From Ruminococcus sp. (GTDB lineage Bacteria > Bacillota > Clostridia > Oscillospirales > Acutalibacteraceae), in contig JAFRBX010000012.1 in assembly GCA_017404665.1 (NCBI GenBank), positions 1-51,234 of the forward strand: a stretch of DNA of 51,234 nt, given 5' to 3'. The translations under genes and the position numbers were made by a program. Numbering within the stretch: position 1 is the first letter of the stretch; each line of letters begins with the position of its first letter. Below are positions 33,605-42,119 of this stretch, one piece after another. The notes under the pieces are model-generated. The model did not search any database, was not told the origin of the DNA, and saw only the letters and a program-made list of their open reading frames with translations.

Positions 33605-34360
33605 ATGAAAGACAATAGGCAACAACCGTATGAAAACGACGAGCTGCTGATCGGACGCAACCCCATCACCGAAGCGCTCAGCGCGGGACGCTCCATCATC
33701 AAGATCATGATCGCCAAGGGCAGTACGACCGGTGCGGCGGTGGAGATCGCCGCCAAAGCCAAAAAAGCGGGTATCCCCGTGCAGGAGGTCGAACGCAAAA
33801 AGCTCGATTTCATGACGGGCGGCGCTGCGCATCAGGGAGTCGCGGCGCTGTGCGCAGTGAAGGATTACGCGTCCGTAGAGGATATCCTTTTGCTTGCCGA
33901 GAAGCGGGAGGAAGCGCCCTTTATCATTATCCTCGACGAAATCGAGGATCCGCATAACTTAGGCGCGATCATCCGCTCGGCGGAATGTGCGGGTGCGCAC
34001 GGCGTGATCATTAAAAAGCGCCGGTCGGCAGGACTGACCTACACCGCGTACAAGGCGTCGGCAGGCGCGCTGGAATACCTGCCTGTCGCGCGGGTAACCA
34101 ACATCGCCGATACCATCGACGAGCTGAAAAGCCGCAATATCTGGATATACGGAGCCGATATGAACGGCGAGGATTACCGAAAAACCGATTTTTCGGGCGG
34201 GGTCGCGCTGGTAATCGGCAACGAGGGCAAGGGACTCTCGCGCCTTGTCAGAGAAAAATGCGACGTCATCGTTTCGCTGCCGCTCAAAGGCAACATCAAT
34301 TCGCTGAACGCCTCCGTAGCCGCGGGTATCCTGATGTATAAGGTCGCAGAGACCCGATAG
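33605..34360 (+). CDS. rlmB: 23S rRNA 2'-O-methyltransferase RlmB/TrmH family (SPOUT)
   Basis: 251 residues. N-terminal substrate-binding domain (GRNPITEALSAG, HQGVAA) and the SpoU catalytic domain with its three motifs: DPHNLGAIIRSAECAG, ALVIGNEGKGLSRLV and LPLKGNINSLNASVAAGIL, which build the knotted AdoMet site. RlmB methylates G2251 of 23S rRNA; related family members act on other sites, so the exact target is inferred. AGGTG precedes the ATG. The 134-nt gap after it has two small hairpins. Confidence 0.9.
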   Translation: MKDNRQQPYENDELLIGRNPITEALSAGRSIIKIMIAKGSTTGAAVEIAAKAKKAGIPVQEVERKKLDFMTGGAAHQGVAALCAVKDYASVEDILLLAEKREEAPFIIILDEIEDPHNLGAIIRSAECAGAHGVIIKKRRSAGLTYTAYKASAGALEYLPVARVTNIADTIDELKSRNIWIYGADMNGEDYRKTDFSGGVALVIGNEGKGLSRLVREKCDVIVSLPLKGNINSLNASVAAGILMYKVAETR

Positions 34361-34494
34361 GAGCCCCAATATCTACCGCAGCCTCCCGAAACTTGCAGTC
34401 AGACAACCATCATTTCATCACGCATACCGTTTTGCCGTAAAGCGGCAAAGCATCACTGTCACACTCCTGTGTGACCGGAAAGGAGATGAGAGCC

Positions 34495-37191
34495 ATGAGC
34501 TTGTTCCGCAGAGATAAAGACAAGGATAATAACGAACAAAAAGACAAGACCCGGGAGATCAGATTCCGTCGGGAAGACAATCTCCCGCCTGCCGACGAGT
34601 CCGAGGACGACTATACCGATATCAGCGAAGCGGCAGGCGACTCATCCTCAGAGCCTCAAAGCAATAAGATGGAGGAGATCTACTCCACAAGAGATAAACA
34701 GGTCAAATTCCGCCGCCAGGAACCGCTGGAGGAAGAAGCGGCGGCTAAGCGTAAGGAAGCCGCCAAGGACGACCTGATCCGCGGTAAGCTGGAATTCAAC
34801 TCAGCGGAAGACGAGGACGCGCCCGAGGTCAAGCTCGAAGCGGAGTTGGATCCCAACGCCATCGTGTCCGACGAGATCATCGAGGACGTCGTAGACGTCA
34901 AAAAGCTGAGAAATATCTATGTACAGGATATCGACGACATTGACGTGAGCCTCGATCCCATGGAAAGCGTCGAGCAGTATGAAAAGCAGGCGCAGAACAA
35001 AGAGCGCCACGACGCGCGCGCCGCAAAGAAAGCGCCGCAGGAGCCTTATGTACCCTCCGGCGATACCGTTGTGGCAAAGGTGCCTGTCTATCAGCACGAG
35101 GGTCGCGTGGAAAAGCTCTACCTCAAGGCAGGGCGCTTCACGGACGTCGTCGAAAGCGAATATGACGAATACCTCAAATCCACGGACCCGACCATCTCCA
35201 AAAATTACCACACCACCAAGCCGATGGTCAAGCCTCATCAAAGCCTGCTGTATACCCTCAGTCAGGTCGCCGCGCGCCGCCGCAGCGAATCCGAGCAAAA
35301 GCAGAAAAGCAAGGAGATCATGCGCAACAACTTTGATGAGGACGCGCCGAAAACGAAAAAGAAAAAGAAGCGTTCCCGCGTCGGAAAATTCTTCCGTGTG
35401 CTGGGCGCGGTCATCACGTCGGGCTTTACCGACCCGTCCGAGGACGAGCAGGACCGCGCGATGGCATACAACTCCCGCGAGGATGAAAACTACATACGAG
35501 AAAAAACGAACGGGAACATCAAGCGTCAGGTAATCCATCTGACGCTCTATCTCCTGATCGCCGCCGCAATCCTCGCGCTAGTCATCTGGGAGCGCGGCTT
35601 CGGCGCCGCGGCTGTCGCCGCGAGAGGCGCGGGCGCCGCATTCACCTGCTGCGCACTCAATCTGATCCTGACGGTCGCGCTGGCTGTCGTCGGGCGGCAC
35701 ACTCTGATCGACGGTCTCAAGCCGCTGAGGCACATTAAATCCAACTGCGGCACGGTACTCTCGCTCGCGTATCTCGCGTGTCTTCTTCAGGGACTCGTAT
35801 CGCTGTTCACCTGCACCTCATTCGTCGGCAGCGACCATCACCTGTACAGCTTCATCGTCGCCTTTGCGCTGGCGCTGAGCACGCTGGGCAGGCTGATGAT
35901 GGCGTTAAGGGTCAAGAGCAACCTGAATTTTATCAGCGACCGCTCCCCCGCATACGCGGCTAAAATTTACGATGACGAGGAATCTGCACGGCGTATGGTC
36001 AGCGGCACCACAACCTCAAAGGGGGTAATCGCCTACCAGCATGTCACCCGTTTCCTCTCTGATTTTCTGAAAATATCCTACGCGCCCGACCCCAGCGAGG
36101 AGCTCAGCGGCAAGATGGCGCCGATCGCCGTCATCAGCGCGCTGTTCGTCACGATCCTGTACTCGATCATCTTCAAGAGCGTGCAGGGCGCCGTATCGGC
36201 GCTGACGGTCATGCTGTGTGTCGGCATTCCCTTCACGGGCATGCTCGCGGGCAATCTGCCGCTGCTGCTTTTCAGCCGCAGGATGCTGAAAGAAGACGCC
36301 ATGATCGCGGGTTATCCGTCGGTGCGCCAGTTCTGCGATACCTCCGCCGTCATGATGAGCGCGTGCGACCTCTTCCCCTCGGGCTGCGTCACCGTCAAGG
36401 AGCTGCTGCCCCTGCAGCAATATCGCGTCAGCGAGAACCTTTTGATGGCGGCGGCGGTTCTGCGCGAGGCGCAGTCGCCCATCGCCCCCGCCTTTGATGA
36501 GCTGGTCATGGAAAACAACAACGTCCTGCCCGCTGTCGAAAGTGTGATGTTCGAGGACAAAAGCGGCGTTGTCGGCTGGATCAATAAAGAGCGCGTGCTC
36601 GTCGGCAACATGAAGCTGATGAACCGCTACCATATCACCATCCCGCCCGAGGTCATTTCCATGAAGCGCAAGAACAGCCGGCTTGAAACAGCCTATGTCG
36701 CGGTTGCCGGACAGGCTGTCGCGGTGCTGGGGCTGTCCTATGAAGCCCACAAGACAACGAAGGAACAGATCCGTCAAGCGGAGCGCAGCGGGCTGGCGCT
36801 GATCGTCAGCACCACCGACGCGAATATCACGGCGGAGCTGATCGCCGACCGCTATGAGGTCTTCTTCCGTTCGGTCAAGGTCACTGCTCCGGGCTACTCC
36901 AACGTCATCGACGAGGCAACCGGCAAGGTCGAGGAAACCTCCCGCGCCTATGTCGCCACCCGCGGCCGCATCGGCTCGCTGGCGCGCGCCGTCGGCGGCT
37001 GTATCGGAATCAAGTCCAACATCAGTCTCGGCATCATGATCGAGATCTTCGGCATGATATTGGGCATCCTGCTGTGTGCGACGCTGGCGCTGTACGCATC
37101 CGTCGCGCGGCTGTCCATCGTGGAAATGATGATCTACATCGGCTTTTGGGTGATCGCGACGATCGTCGCCGAGCTGATCAAGAGACCGTAA
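34495..37191 (+). CDS. Degenerate P1B-type ATPase-like membrane protein (predicted pseudoenzyme)
   Basis: 898 residues from ATG 34495 (AGGAG 9 nt upstream; ATG 34486 possible). Residues 1-340 are charged and disordered-looking, ending in a KTKKKKKRSR patch. Then eight membrane segments in P1B order: four at about 345-460, two at about 540-595, two at about 845-895. Where the metal-site CPC should be is CVGIP; where the phosphorylation motif DKTGTLT should be is DLFPSGCVT (Asp625); the TGD hinge reads TTD (775); the GDGxND motif is absent; the short A-like domain has no TGE. Yet N-domain-like traces remain (RVLVGNMKLMNRY at 701-713, AVAVLGLSYEAHKTTKEQI). This reads as an ancestral metal pump that has lost catalysis and gained a long cytosolic head. 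Function unknown, possibly sensing or scaffolding. Confidence 0.7.
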   Translation: MSLFRRDKDKDNNEQKDKTREIRFRREDNLPPADESEDDYTDISEAAGDSSSEPQSNKMEEIYSTRDKQVKFRRQEPLEEEAAAKRKEAAKDDLIRGKLEFNSAEDEDAPEVKLEAELDPNAIVSDEIIEDVVDVKKLRNIYVQDIDDIDVSLDPMESVEQYEKQAQNKERHDARAAKKAPQEPYVPSGDTVVAKVPVYQHEGRVEKLYLKAGRFTDVVESEYDEYLKSTDPTISKNYHTTKPMVKPHQSLLYTLSQVAARRRSESEQKQKSKEIMRNNFDEDAPKTKKKKKRSRVGKFFRVLGAVITSGFTDPSEDEQDRAMAYNSREDENYIREKTNGNIKRQVIHLTLYLLIAAAILALVIWERGFGAAAVAARGAGAAFTCCALNLILTVALAVVGRHTLIDGLKPLRHIKSNCGTVLSLAYLACLLQGLVSLFTCTSFVGSDHHLYSFIVAFALALSTLGRLMMALRVKSNLNFISDRSPAYAAKIYDDEESARRMVSGTTTSKGVIAYQHVTRFLSDFLKISYAPDPSEELSGKMAPIAVISALFVTILYSIIFKSVQGAVSALTVMLCVGIPFTGMLAGNLPLLLFSRRMLKEDAMIAGYPSVRQFCDTSAVMMSACDLFPSGCVTVKELLPLQQYRVSENLLMAAAVLREAQSPIAPAFDELVMENNNVLPAVESVMFEDKSGVVGWINKERVLVGNMKLMNRYHITIPPEVISMKRKNSRLETAYVAVAGQAVAVLGLSYEAHKTTKEQIRQAERSGLALIVSTTDANITAELIADRYEVFFRSVKVTAPGYSNVIDEATGKVEETSRAYVATRGRIGSLARAVGGCIGIKSNISLGIMIEIFGMILGILLCATLALYASVARLSIVEMMIYIGFWVIATIVAELIKRP

Positions 37192-37325
37192 GAATAGATA
37201 ACAGAGATAAGAGAATAGATAACAGTTGTCGGAGGGCTCCGCCCTCACCCATTTATATAAGAATCCAAAACGCGAAGCGTTTCCCTTCACTGTTATCTGA
37301 TATCTATTATCTGTTATCTATTGTC
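37192..37325. repeat. GATAACAG-type inverted repeat (family D)
   Basis: Left arm of AGATAACAG units, right arm CTGTTATCTGATATC and CTGTTATCTATTGTC, with a GGAGGGC-tcc-GCCCTC hairpin between. It fills the gap before rpe. A second copy lies at 48516-48630. Confidence 0.7.
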
Positions 37326-37360
37326 ACAAAATGCTTTGACAAAAAGGAGTTATCACTTAT

Positions 37361-38011
37361 ATGCTGATTGCACCATCCCTTTTATCCTGTGATTTTTCCG
37401 TCTTTCGCGACGAGATCATCCGCGTCGATCAGGCAGGCGCGGACATCATGCATCTGGACGTCATGGACGGGCACTTTGTCCCGAACCTCACCTTCGGCGC
37501 GCCGGTCATCAAAAAGTTGAGATCGGCGACCGAAAAGCCCTTTGACGTGCACCTGATGATCAGCGAGCCGCACCGCTATGCGGGTGATTTTGCCGACGCG
37601 GGCGCGGACATCATCTCTTTCCACACCGAAAGCGACAGCGATATCGACGAGACCCTGAAGCTGATCGAAGCTCGCGGCGTCAAGCCCGCCCTCGCGATTA
37701 AGCCGGGCACCTCGCCCGCGGTCGTCCTGCCGTATCTTGACAGGCTGTACATGGTGCTGGTGATGACGGTGGAGCCGGGCTTCGGCGGTCAGAGCTTCAT
37801 GCCGGATATGATGGACAAGGTCACGTATTTGCGCAAAGAGATCGCCCGACGCGGACTTGATACGCTGATCGAGGTCGACGGCGGTATCGCGAAGGATACC
37901 ATCGCAACAGCAGCAAATGCAGGCGTGGATATCTGTGTCGCGGGGACGGCGGTGTTCGGCGCACCGGATGCGAAAGAAGCTATTGACGAACTCAGAGCGT
38001 TATGTGAATAA
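37361..38011 (+). CDS. rpe: Ribulose-phosphate 3-epimerase
   Basis: 216 residues, TIM-barrel. All family motifs are present: IAPSLLSCDF at the start, HLDVMDGHFVPNLTFG, FDVHLMI, MTVEPGFGGQSFMP and IEVDGGI, with the two catalytic aspartates in LDVMDG and EVDGG. Interconverts ribulose-5-phosphate and xylulose-5-phosphate in the pentose phosphate pathway. AAAAGGAG lies 11 nt upstream. In many Firmicutes rpe sits near rsgA and prkC; that context is absent here. Confidence 0.96.
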   Translation: MLIAPSLLSCDFSVFRDEIIRVDQAGADIMHLDVMDGHFVPNLTFGAPVIKKLRSATEKPFDVHLMISEPHRYAGDFADAGADIISFHTESDSDIDETLKLIEARGVKPALAIKPGTSPAVVLPYLDRLYMVLVMTVEPGFGGQSFMPDMMDKVTYLRKEIARRGLDTLIEVDGGIAKDTIATAANAGVDICVAGTAVFGAPDAKEAIDELRALCE

Positions 38012-38035
38012 TATCATAATAATCGGACACAATAA

Positions 38036-38066
38036 AAGCAGGAGTACGGGCTCCTGCTTCTTTTTT
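38036..38066. terminator. Bidirectional terminator between rpe and a lipoprotein gene
   Basis: Stem AAGCAGGAG / CTCCTGCTT with a 6-nt loop followed by CTTTTTT on the plus strand; on the minus strand TTTTATTG follows. Confidence 0.88.
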
Positions 38067-38071
38067 GTTCC

Positions 38072-38554
38072 TTATTCGCTTTCGATGACGTTGCCGTCGG
38101 CGTCGTACTTGGTTCTGTAGGTATTGCCGTCATCACCGAGCTCAGTCACGATGACAAAGGTGATGTTGCCTTGCGCATCCAGCTCGGTACGCTTGGTTTC
38201 AAGCCCGTCCTCGTTGCGCTCATACTGCACCTGAGAGGTGATATCACCCTGCGCGTTATAGCGGATATCCTTAATGATAAAGCCGTTCTCATCATATTCG
38301 TGACCGATCGAGCCCTGCAGGTTACCGAGCGAATCATAGGTGTAGTCGCGGGTGATCTGACCTTCTTCGTTTTTCTCAAACTTGGAATAGCCGGTGACGC
38401 TGCCGTCGCCGTTCTGTCCGATCGGGGTAAGATCATCGGGGATGGAGGACGCAGCGGTCGGGGCTTCTGTGCTCTCATCCTTTTTGCAGCCGGTCAGAGC
38501 GATCGCGGAAAACATGAGCAATAAAACAAGCAATAATGCGATAATATGTTTCAT
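38072..38554 (-). CDS. Lipoprotein with YD-repeat-like units
   Basis: 160 residues. Signal peptide and lipobox LTGC (Cys23). After a short linker, about five imperfect units of the form Y-(D/N)-x-x-G-(N/D) follow (YDSLGNLQG, YDENGFIIKD, YNAQGDITSQ, LDAQGNITF, YDADGNVIE), like the YD repeats of RHS proteins, here as a short beta-sheet stack. Surface-anchored; ligand unknown. Controlled by a clear promoter overlapped by a 9-bp dyad (38580-38622). AGGAGA precedes the ATG. Confidence 0.82.
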   Translation of the reverse strand: MKHIIALLLVLLLMFSAIALTGCKKDESTEAPTAASSIPDDLTPIGQNGDGSVTGYSKFEKNEEGQITRDYTYDSLGNLQGSIGHEYDENGFIIKDIRYNAQGDITSQVQYERNEDGLETKRTELDAQGNITFVIVTELGDDGNTYRTKYDADGNVIESE

Positions 38555-38579
38555 AATACTTCTCCTGAAATCAATCTAC

Positions 38580-38599
38580 ATAATAACAGTTGTTATTAT
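38580..38599. promoter_or_regulatory. Operator-like palindrome overlapping the lipoprotein promoter
   Basis: ATAATAACA and TGTTATTAT form perfect 9-bp arms with a 2-nt centre. The dyad covers most of the -10 box at 38595-38600 and the expected transcription start. Confidence 0.5.
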
Positions 38600-38622
38600 A
38601 ACACTTTTTGCGATTAAGTCAA
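38595..38622 (-). promoter_or_regulatory. Sigma-A promoter of the YD-repeat lipoprotein gene
   Basis: Minus strand TTGACT (38617-38622), 16-bp spacer, TATAAT (38595-38600). Confidence 0.8.
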
Positions 38623-38644
38623 CCGCTGAAAACGGAGTGGTATC

Positions 38645-39760
38645 ATGGCAGTCAAAACAAAGAAAAAAGAATACGATCTGCGGTATCCGATCTCGGACGC
38701 GCCGCGCAAAACCGCACTGAGCCGCATCATGGCGGAGGATGATTTTTTGCCGTCGAACAGCCTGTTCTTCAGCAAAATCGCCGCCGAGACCGCCGCCGCG
38801 CTGAGCATGAGCGCTGCGGATGAAAAGCTGCTCAGAGATAATCTTAAGGAGCTGGGCTTTTCCGATATCCTCACAGCCGCCTTTTTGCAAACCGACCGCG
38901 GCAAGATCGGCGTATGCATCGCGAGCCGCGTCAGGGAAAACCGTTTGCAGCTCGCTGTCGTCCTGCGCGGCACCACCGGCGACGAGTGGTACTCAAACTT
39001 TGACGTCGGCTACACGGCGGAGCACAGCGGCTTTGCCAAGGCTGCGGACTATGCGGAGCAAAAGATCGGCGACTATGTTTTTACCCGCGCTATCGGGATG
39101 GAGCCGGAGTTTTTTATCACCGGCTACAGCCGCGGCGGCGCGGTCGCCAACATTCTCGCGAAACGCCTGTGCGATCGCTACGGGCTCGAACACGTCTGCG
39201 CCTACACCTTCGCTTCTCCCTGTACCACCATCAGCCGCCGCACAAACAGCTACGCCTGCATTTTCAATCTGGTCCGGCAGGAGGATTTCTTCACTCGACT
39301 TCCCTTGGAGAATTGGGGCTACACGCGATACGGGAAGACTGTCTCGCTGTCGGACGTCGGCGATATCACAAAGCTGTTTTATCAGCTCACGGGAGATGAA
39401 TACATCGGCTTTACGCGTCAGGGTCCGGTGGACGGCTTTCTGTGCGCGGTGCAGAAGCTGGCGCCGAACGTGAACGCCTACTATCGGCGGCGCAGAGATG
39501 TCGGCGGACAGAAGCTGAGCATGAATGAATTGATGAACGCTGTTGCAGATATGCTGTCGCGGCAAATGGACGAGGCGGCAGCAGACGTCTTCTTCTCGGC
39601 GATGCTGTCGGATTATGCCGATCTGATCAGCTTTTTGTCGAGCGGCACGGATCTGAGCGAGATCATCGGCTCAGCATCCGCCGTCCCGCGATGCAGCGTC
39701 GCGGACAGTCACAGCCCTGCTGCGTATATGGCGGCGCTGGGCGTTTTTCTCCATCAGTAA
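38645..39760 (+). CDS. Class-3 lipase-like alpha/beta hydrolase
   Basis: 371 residues, no signal peptide. The nucleophile elbow is GYSRGG (Ser162) in FFITGYSRGGAVANILAKRL, and VVLRGTTGDEWYSNF upstream is the oxyanion-side RGT motif of class-3 lipases/Mbeg1-like proteins; TFASPC and the later acidic and His residues complete the frame. Acts on lipid or ester substrates in the cytoplasm or at the membrane; natural substrate unknown. GGAG precedes the ATG. Its last 90 nt overlap the end of the minus-strand MecA-like gene. Confidence 0.85.
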   Translation: MAVKTKKKEYDLRYPISDAPRKTALSRIMAEDDFLPSNSLFFSKIAAETAAALSMSAADEKLLRDNLKELGFSDILTAAFLQTDRGKIGVCIASRVRENRLQLAVVLRGTTGDEWYSNFDVGYTAEHSGFAKAADYAEQKIGDYVFTRAIGMEPEFFITGYSRGGAVANILAKRLCDRYGLEHVCAYTFASPCTTISRRTNSYACIFNLVRQEDFFTRLPLENWGYTRYGKTVSLSDVGDITKLFYQLTGDEYIGFTRQGPVDGFLCAVQKLAPNVNAYYRRRRDVGGQKLSMNELMNAVADMLSRQMDEAAADVFFSAMLSDYADLISFLSSGTDLSEIIGSASAVPRCSVADSHSPAAYMAALGVFLHQ

Positions 39761-40255
39761 GCTGCCGTATTCGCGCACGCGCGCCAGCGCCGCCGGTGAG
39801 GCGGGATACAGCTCGCCGTACTCGCTCAGACGCGCCAAAACGCTGTCGGACGCCGTCAGCGGGGGCAGCAGTACAAAGCGTCCATCATACCGATACAGCA
39901 TAAAATCTTCCGAATCCTTTGCGGCGGACAAATAATCGAGCATCGCATCCGCGTCGAAGAAGATGCATATTTTGCGGTCGGCGCTGCGTTTGATGCGGTA
40001 TTTTCTGCGGTATTTTGCCGCGTGAACGGAAATGATCAGCAGACAGCCGTCCTTGGCGGGCAGCGCCTCGATCAAGTAGCTTTTGCCGCGGCTCCGAGTA
40101 CCGCACAGCTCTCCCAACTGACCCAGCAGCTTTTTCAGCCCGTTTTCGGCATAGCCGACGCCTTTATCAAAGCGCAGCGAATACGCCCGCATATCCTCGA
40201 CGCCGAGCGACACCAGTATCGTTTCTCTATCCAATAAATCGATCGTCATACGCAC
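39671..40255 (-). CDS. MecA-like ClpCP adaptor protein
   Basis: 194 residues. The pattern fits MecA: an N-terminal substrate-binding region (MRMTIDLLDRETILVSLG) with LIEALPAKDGCLLIISV, a middle linker, and the C-terminal ClpC-binding domain with DFMLYRYDGRFVLLPPL and SEYGELYPASPAALARVREY. Homologues deliver regulators to the ClpCP protease. The domain normally ends about at MEKNAQRR; here 18 further residues (HIRSRAVTVRDAASRDGG and one more) are coded in the stretch that overlaps the lipase gene, so the tail may be a by-product of that overlap. Assignment from motif pattern, moderately sure. Confidence 0.75.
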   Translation of the reverse strand: MRMTIDLLDRETILVSLGVEDMRAYSLRFDKGVGYAENGLKKLLGQLGELCGTRSRGKSYLIEALPAKDGCLLIISVHAAKYRRKYRIKRSADRKICIFFDADAMLDYLSAAKDSEDFMLYRYDGRFVLLPPLTASDSVLARLSEYGELYPASPAALARVREYGSLLMEKNAQRRHIRSRAVTVRDAASRDGGC

Positions 40256-40394
40256 ACCTCAACTCTTTTTCCATCATATACGACCGGGCGGCCGTAAGCA
40301 ACTGAATGTTGCTGGATGGTAAAAACTGGCTGAGATATTCTATGATTTCAGCGGAATGACGTTACATTTTCTCTAAGATATTTTAATGATTTCA

Positions 40395-40423
40395 TTGACA
40401 GTCAATGTAGCATAATGTAATAT
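40395..40423 (+). promoter_or_regulatory. Promoter of the GH13 glucosidase gene
   Basis: TTGACA (40395-40400), 17-bp spacer, TAATAT (40418-40423). A short AGTGAC-type repeat (TCACTGGTCACTAAC) follows at 40441-40455. The remaining gap from 40256 shows nothing else. Confidence 0.65.
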
Positions 40424-40474
40424 TTTAGTATAAATACCGGTCACTGGTCACTAACATACATAGGAGGAAACGAC

Positions 40475-42037
40475 ATGAGTACAGAATGGCTGAAAAATTC
40501 GGTATTTTACGAGATCTATCCCCAGAGCTTCTGCGACAGTAATTCCGACGGGATCGGCGATCTGCGCGGCATCACCATCAAGCTCGATTACATCAAAAAC
40601 CTCGGCTGCAACGCGATCTGGATCAACCCGATCTATGATTCGCCGTTCATGGACGCGGGCTACGATGTGCGCGATTACAAAAAGATCGCCGCCCGCTACG
40701 GTACGATGGACGATTTTGAGCACCTGCTGGATGAAGCGCACAAGCGGGATATGAAGATACTGCTGGATCTCGTACCCGGTCATACCAGCGACACGAACGA
40801 GTGGTTCCAAAGCGCGAAAACGGGCTTTCCCAGCGAATATGACAACCGCTACATCTTCACCAAATGCGTGTGGGACGCGCCCGCAGAGTACCGCATGATG
40901 TGCGGCATCTGCGACCGCGACGGCAACTACATGGTCAACTACTTTTCCTCTCAGCCGGCGTTGAACTACGGCTTTTATGAGATCACCCACCCCGAATGGC
41001 AGTTCTCGTCCGACTCGCCCGAGGCGTGGGCGACTGTGGACGCACTGAAGGATATCATGCGCTTCTGGCTCGATAAGGGCATCGACGGCTTCCGCGTCGA
41101 CATGGCGGATTCGCTGGTCAAAAATGACGACGACAAGGTCGCGACCGCCAAGATCTGGCGCAATATCCGCGAAATGATGGACAGCGACTATCCCGACGCG
41201 GTGCTGGTGTCCGAGTGGAGCAACCCCCTGCGCGCGATCGTCAACGCGGGCTTCCACGCGGACTTCTACCTCGATCATCCCGGCAACGGCTATAACGAGC
41301 TGTTCCGCAAGAGAGCCACCCCCGACGGCGACAACCTGAGCTTCTTTGCCGACGGGGCGCACGGCGACATCACCGCCTTTCTGGCGGACTATGTACCGGC
41401 GTATCTGTGCAGTAAGGATCATGGCTATATCAGCTTCATCACCAACAACCACGATATGCCCCGCGCGCCGTTCTACATGAGCGAATGGATGGTGCGGCTG
41501 TCCCACGCCTTCATCATGACGATGCCGGGCGTGCCGTTTGTCTACTACGGCGATGAGATCGGCATGCGCTACCGCACCGACCTGATTTCCAAAGAAGGCG
41601 GCTTCTCGCGCACCGGCTCGCGCACCCCGATGCAGTGGAGCCATGAGAAGAACCTCGGCTTCTCCGACGCGGACGAGGACATGCTGTATCTGCCGCTCGA
41701 CTACAGCGAGGGTTATCCGACCGTGGAGGATCAGCAGGGCGTCGGCGGCAGCATCTACGAGAATCTGAAATCGCTGATCGCCCTGCGCAAGGCGAATCCG
41801 GAGCTGATGAACGAAAGCGACTTTGAGATCGTCTATGCCAAGGAAAAGGAATACCCCTTTGTCTACAAAAGGGGCAGCTTCACCGCGTTCATCAACCCGT
41901 CCGATGAGGACAAGGTCGTCGAATATGATCCGGACGGAATGAAGGAATACTACTTCCTCGGCGGGTATGAGCTGGGAGAGAATACCGTCACGATCAGGAG
42001 CAGGAGCTTTCTGCTCTTAAGGCACGAACCGGTATAA
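40475..42037 (+). CDS. Alpha-glucosidase/alpha-amylase family GH13 enzyme
   Basis: 520 residues, no signal peptide. Catalytic set intact: nucleophile Asp209 in GFRVDMAD, acid/base Glu247 in VLVSEWS, transition-state Asp327 in FITNNHDMPR; region I reads LDLVPGHTSD. FSRTGSRTPMQW is typical of oligosaccharide-cleaving alpha-glucosidases. Likely acts inside the cell on malto- or isomalto-oligosaccharides; the replacement of the usual VNH by VPGH in region I suggests a distinct subgroup. AGGAGG upstream of ATG. Followed by a short hairpin. Confidence 0.92.
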   Translation: MSTEWLKNSVFYEIYPQSFCDSNSDGIGDLRGITIKLDYIKNLGCNAIWINPIYDSPFMDAGYDVRDYKKIAARYGTMDDFEHLLDEAHKRDMKILLDLVPGHTSDTNEWFQSAKTGFPSEYDNRYIFTKCVWDAPAEYRMMCGICDRDGNYMVNYFSSQPALNYGFYEITHPEWQFSSDSPEAWATVDALKDIMRFWLDKGIDGFRVDMADSLVKNDDDKVATAKIWRNIREMMDSDYPDAVLVSEWSNPLRAIVNAGFHADFYLDHPGNGYNELFRKRATPDGDNLSFFADGAHGDITAFLADYVPAYLCSKDHGYISFITNNHDMPRAPFYMSEWMVRLSHAFIMTMPGVPFVYYGDEIGMRYRTDLISKEGGFSRTGSRTPMQWSHEKNLGFSDADEDMLYLPLDYSEGYPTVEDQQGVGGSIYENLKSLIALRKANPELMNESDFEIVYAKEKEYPFVYKRGSFTAFINPSDEDKVVEYDPDGMKEYYFLGGYELGENTVTIRSRSFLLLRHEPV

Positions 42038-42069
42038 ACAAGAACAAAGAAAGAAAAATATAACAGTTT

Positions 42070-42098
42070 TTATGCGCTTCTTAAACGGAAACGCATAA
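42070..42098 (+). terminator. Weak hairpin after the GH13 gene
   Basis: TTATGCG / CGCATAA stem with a 15-nt loop, 33 nt after the stop codon and no good T-run. Low efficiency or leader structure of the GNAT gene. Confidence 0.4.
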
Positions 42099-42119
42099 AT
42101 CCTTTCAGGAGGTATGATG

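Noticed and set aside
34361-34494. Small gene or riboswitch between rlmB and the P-ATPase-like gene
   Set aside because: Only two short hairpins (TTGCCG/CGGCAA and GTCACAC/GTGTGAC); no start-site-linked ORF and no known aptamer pattern.
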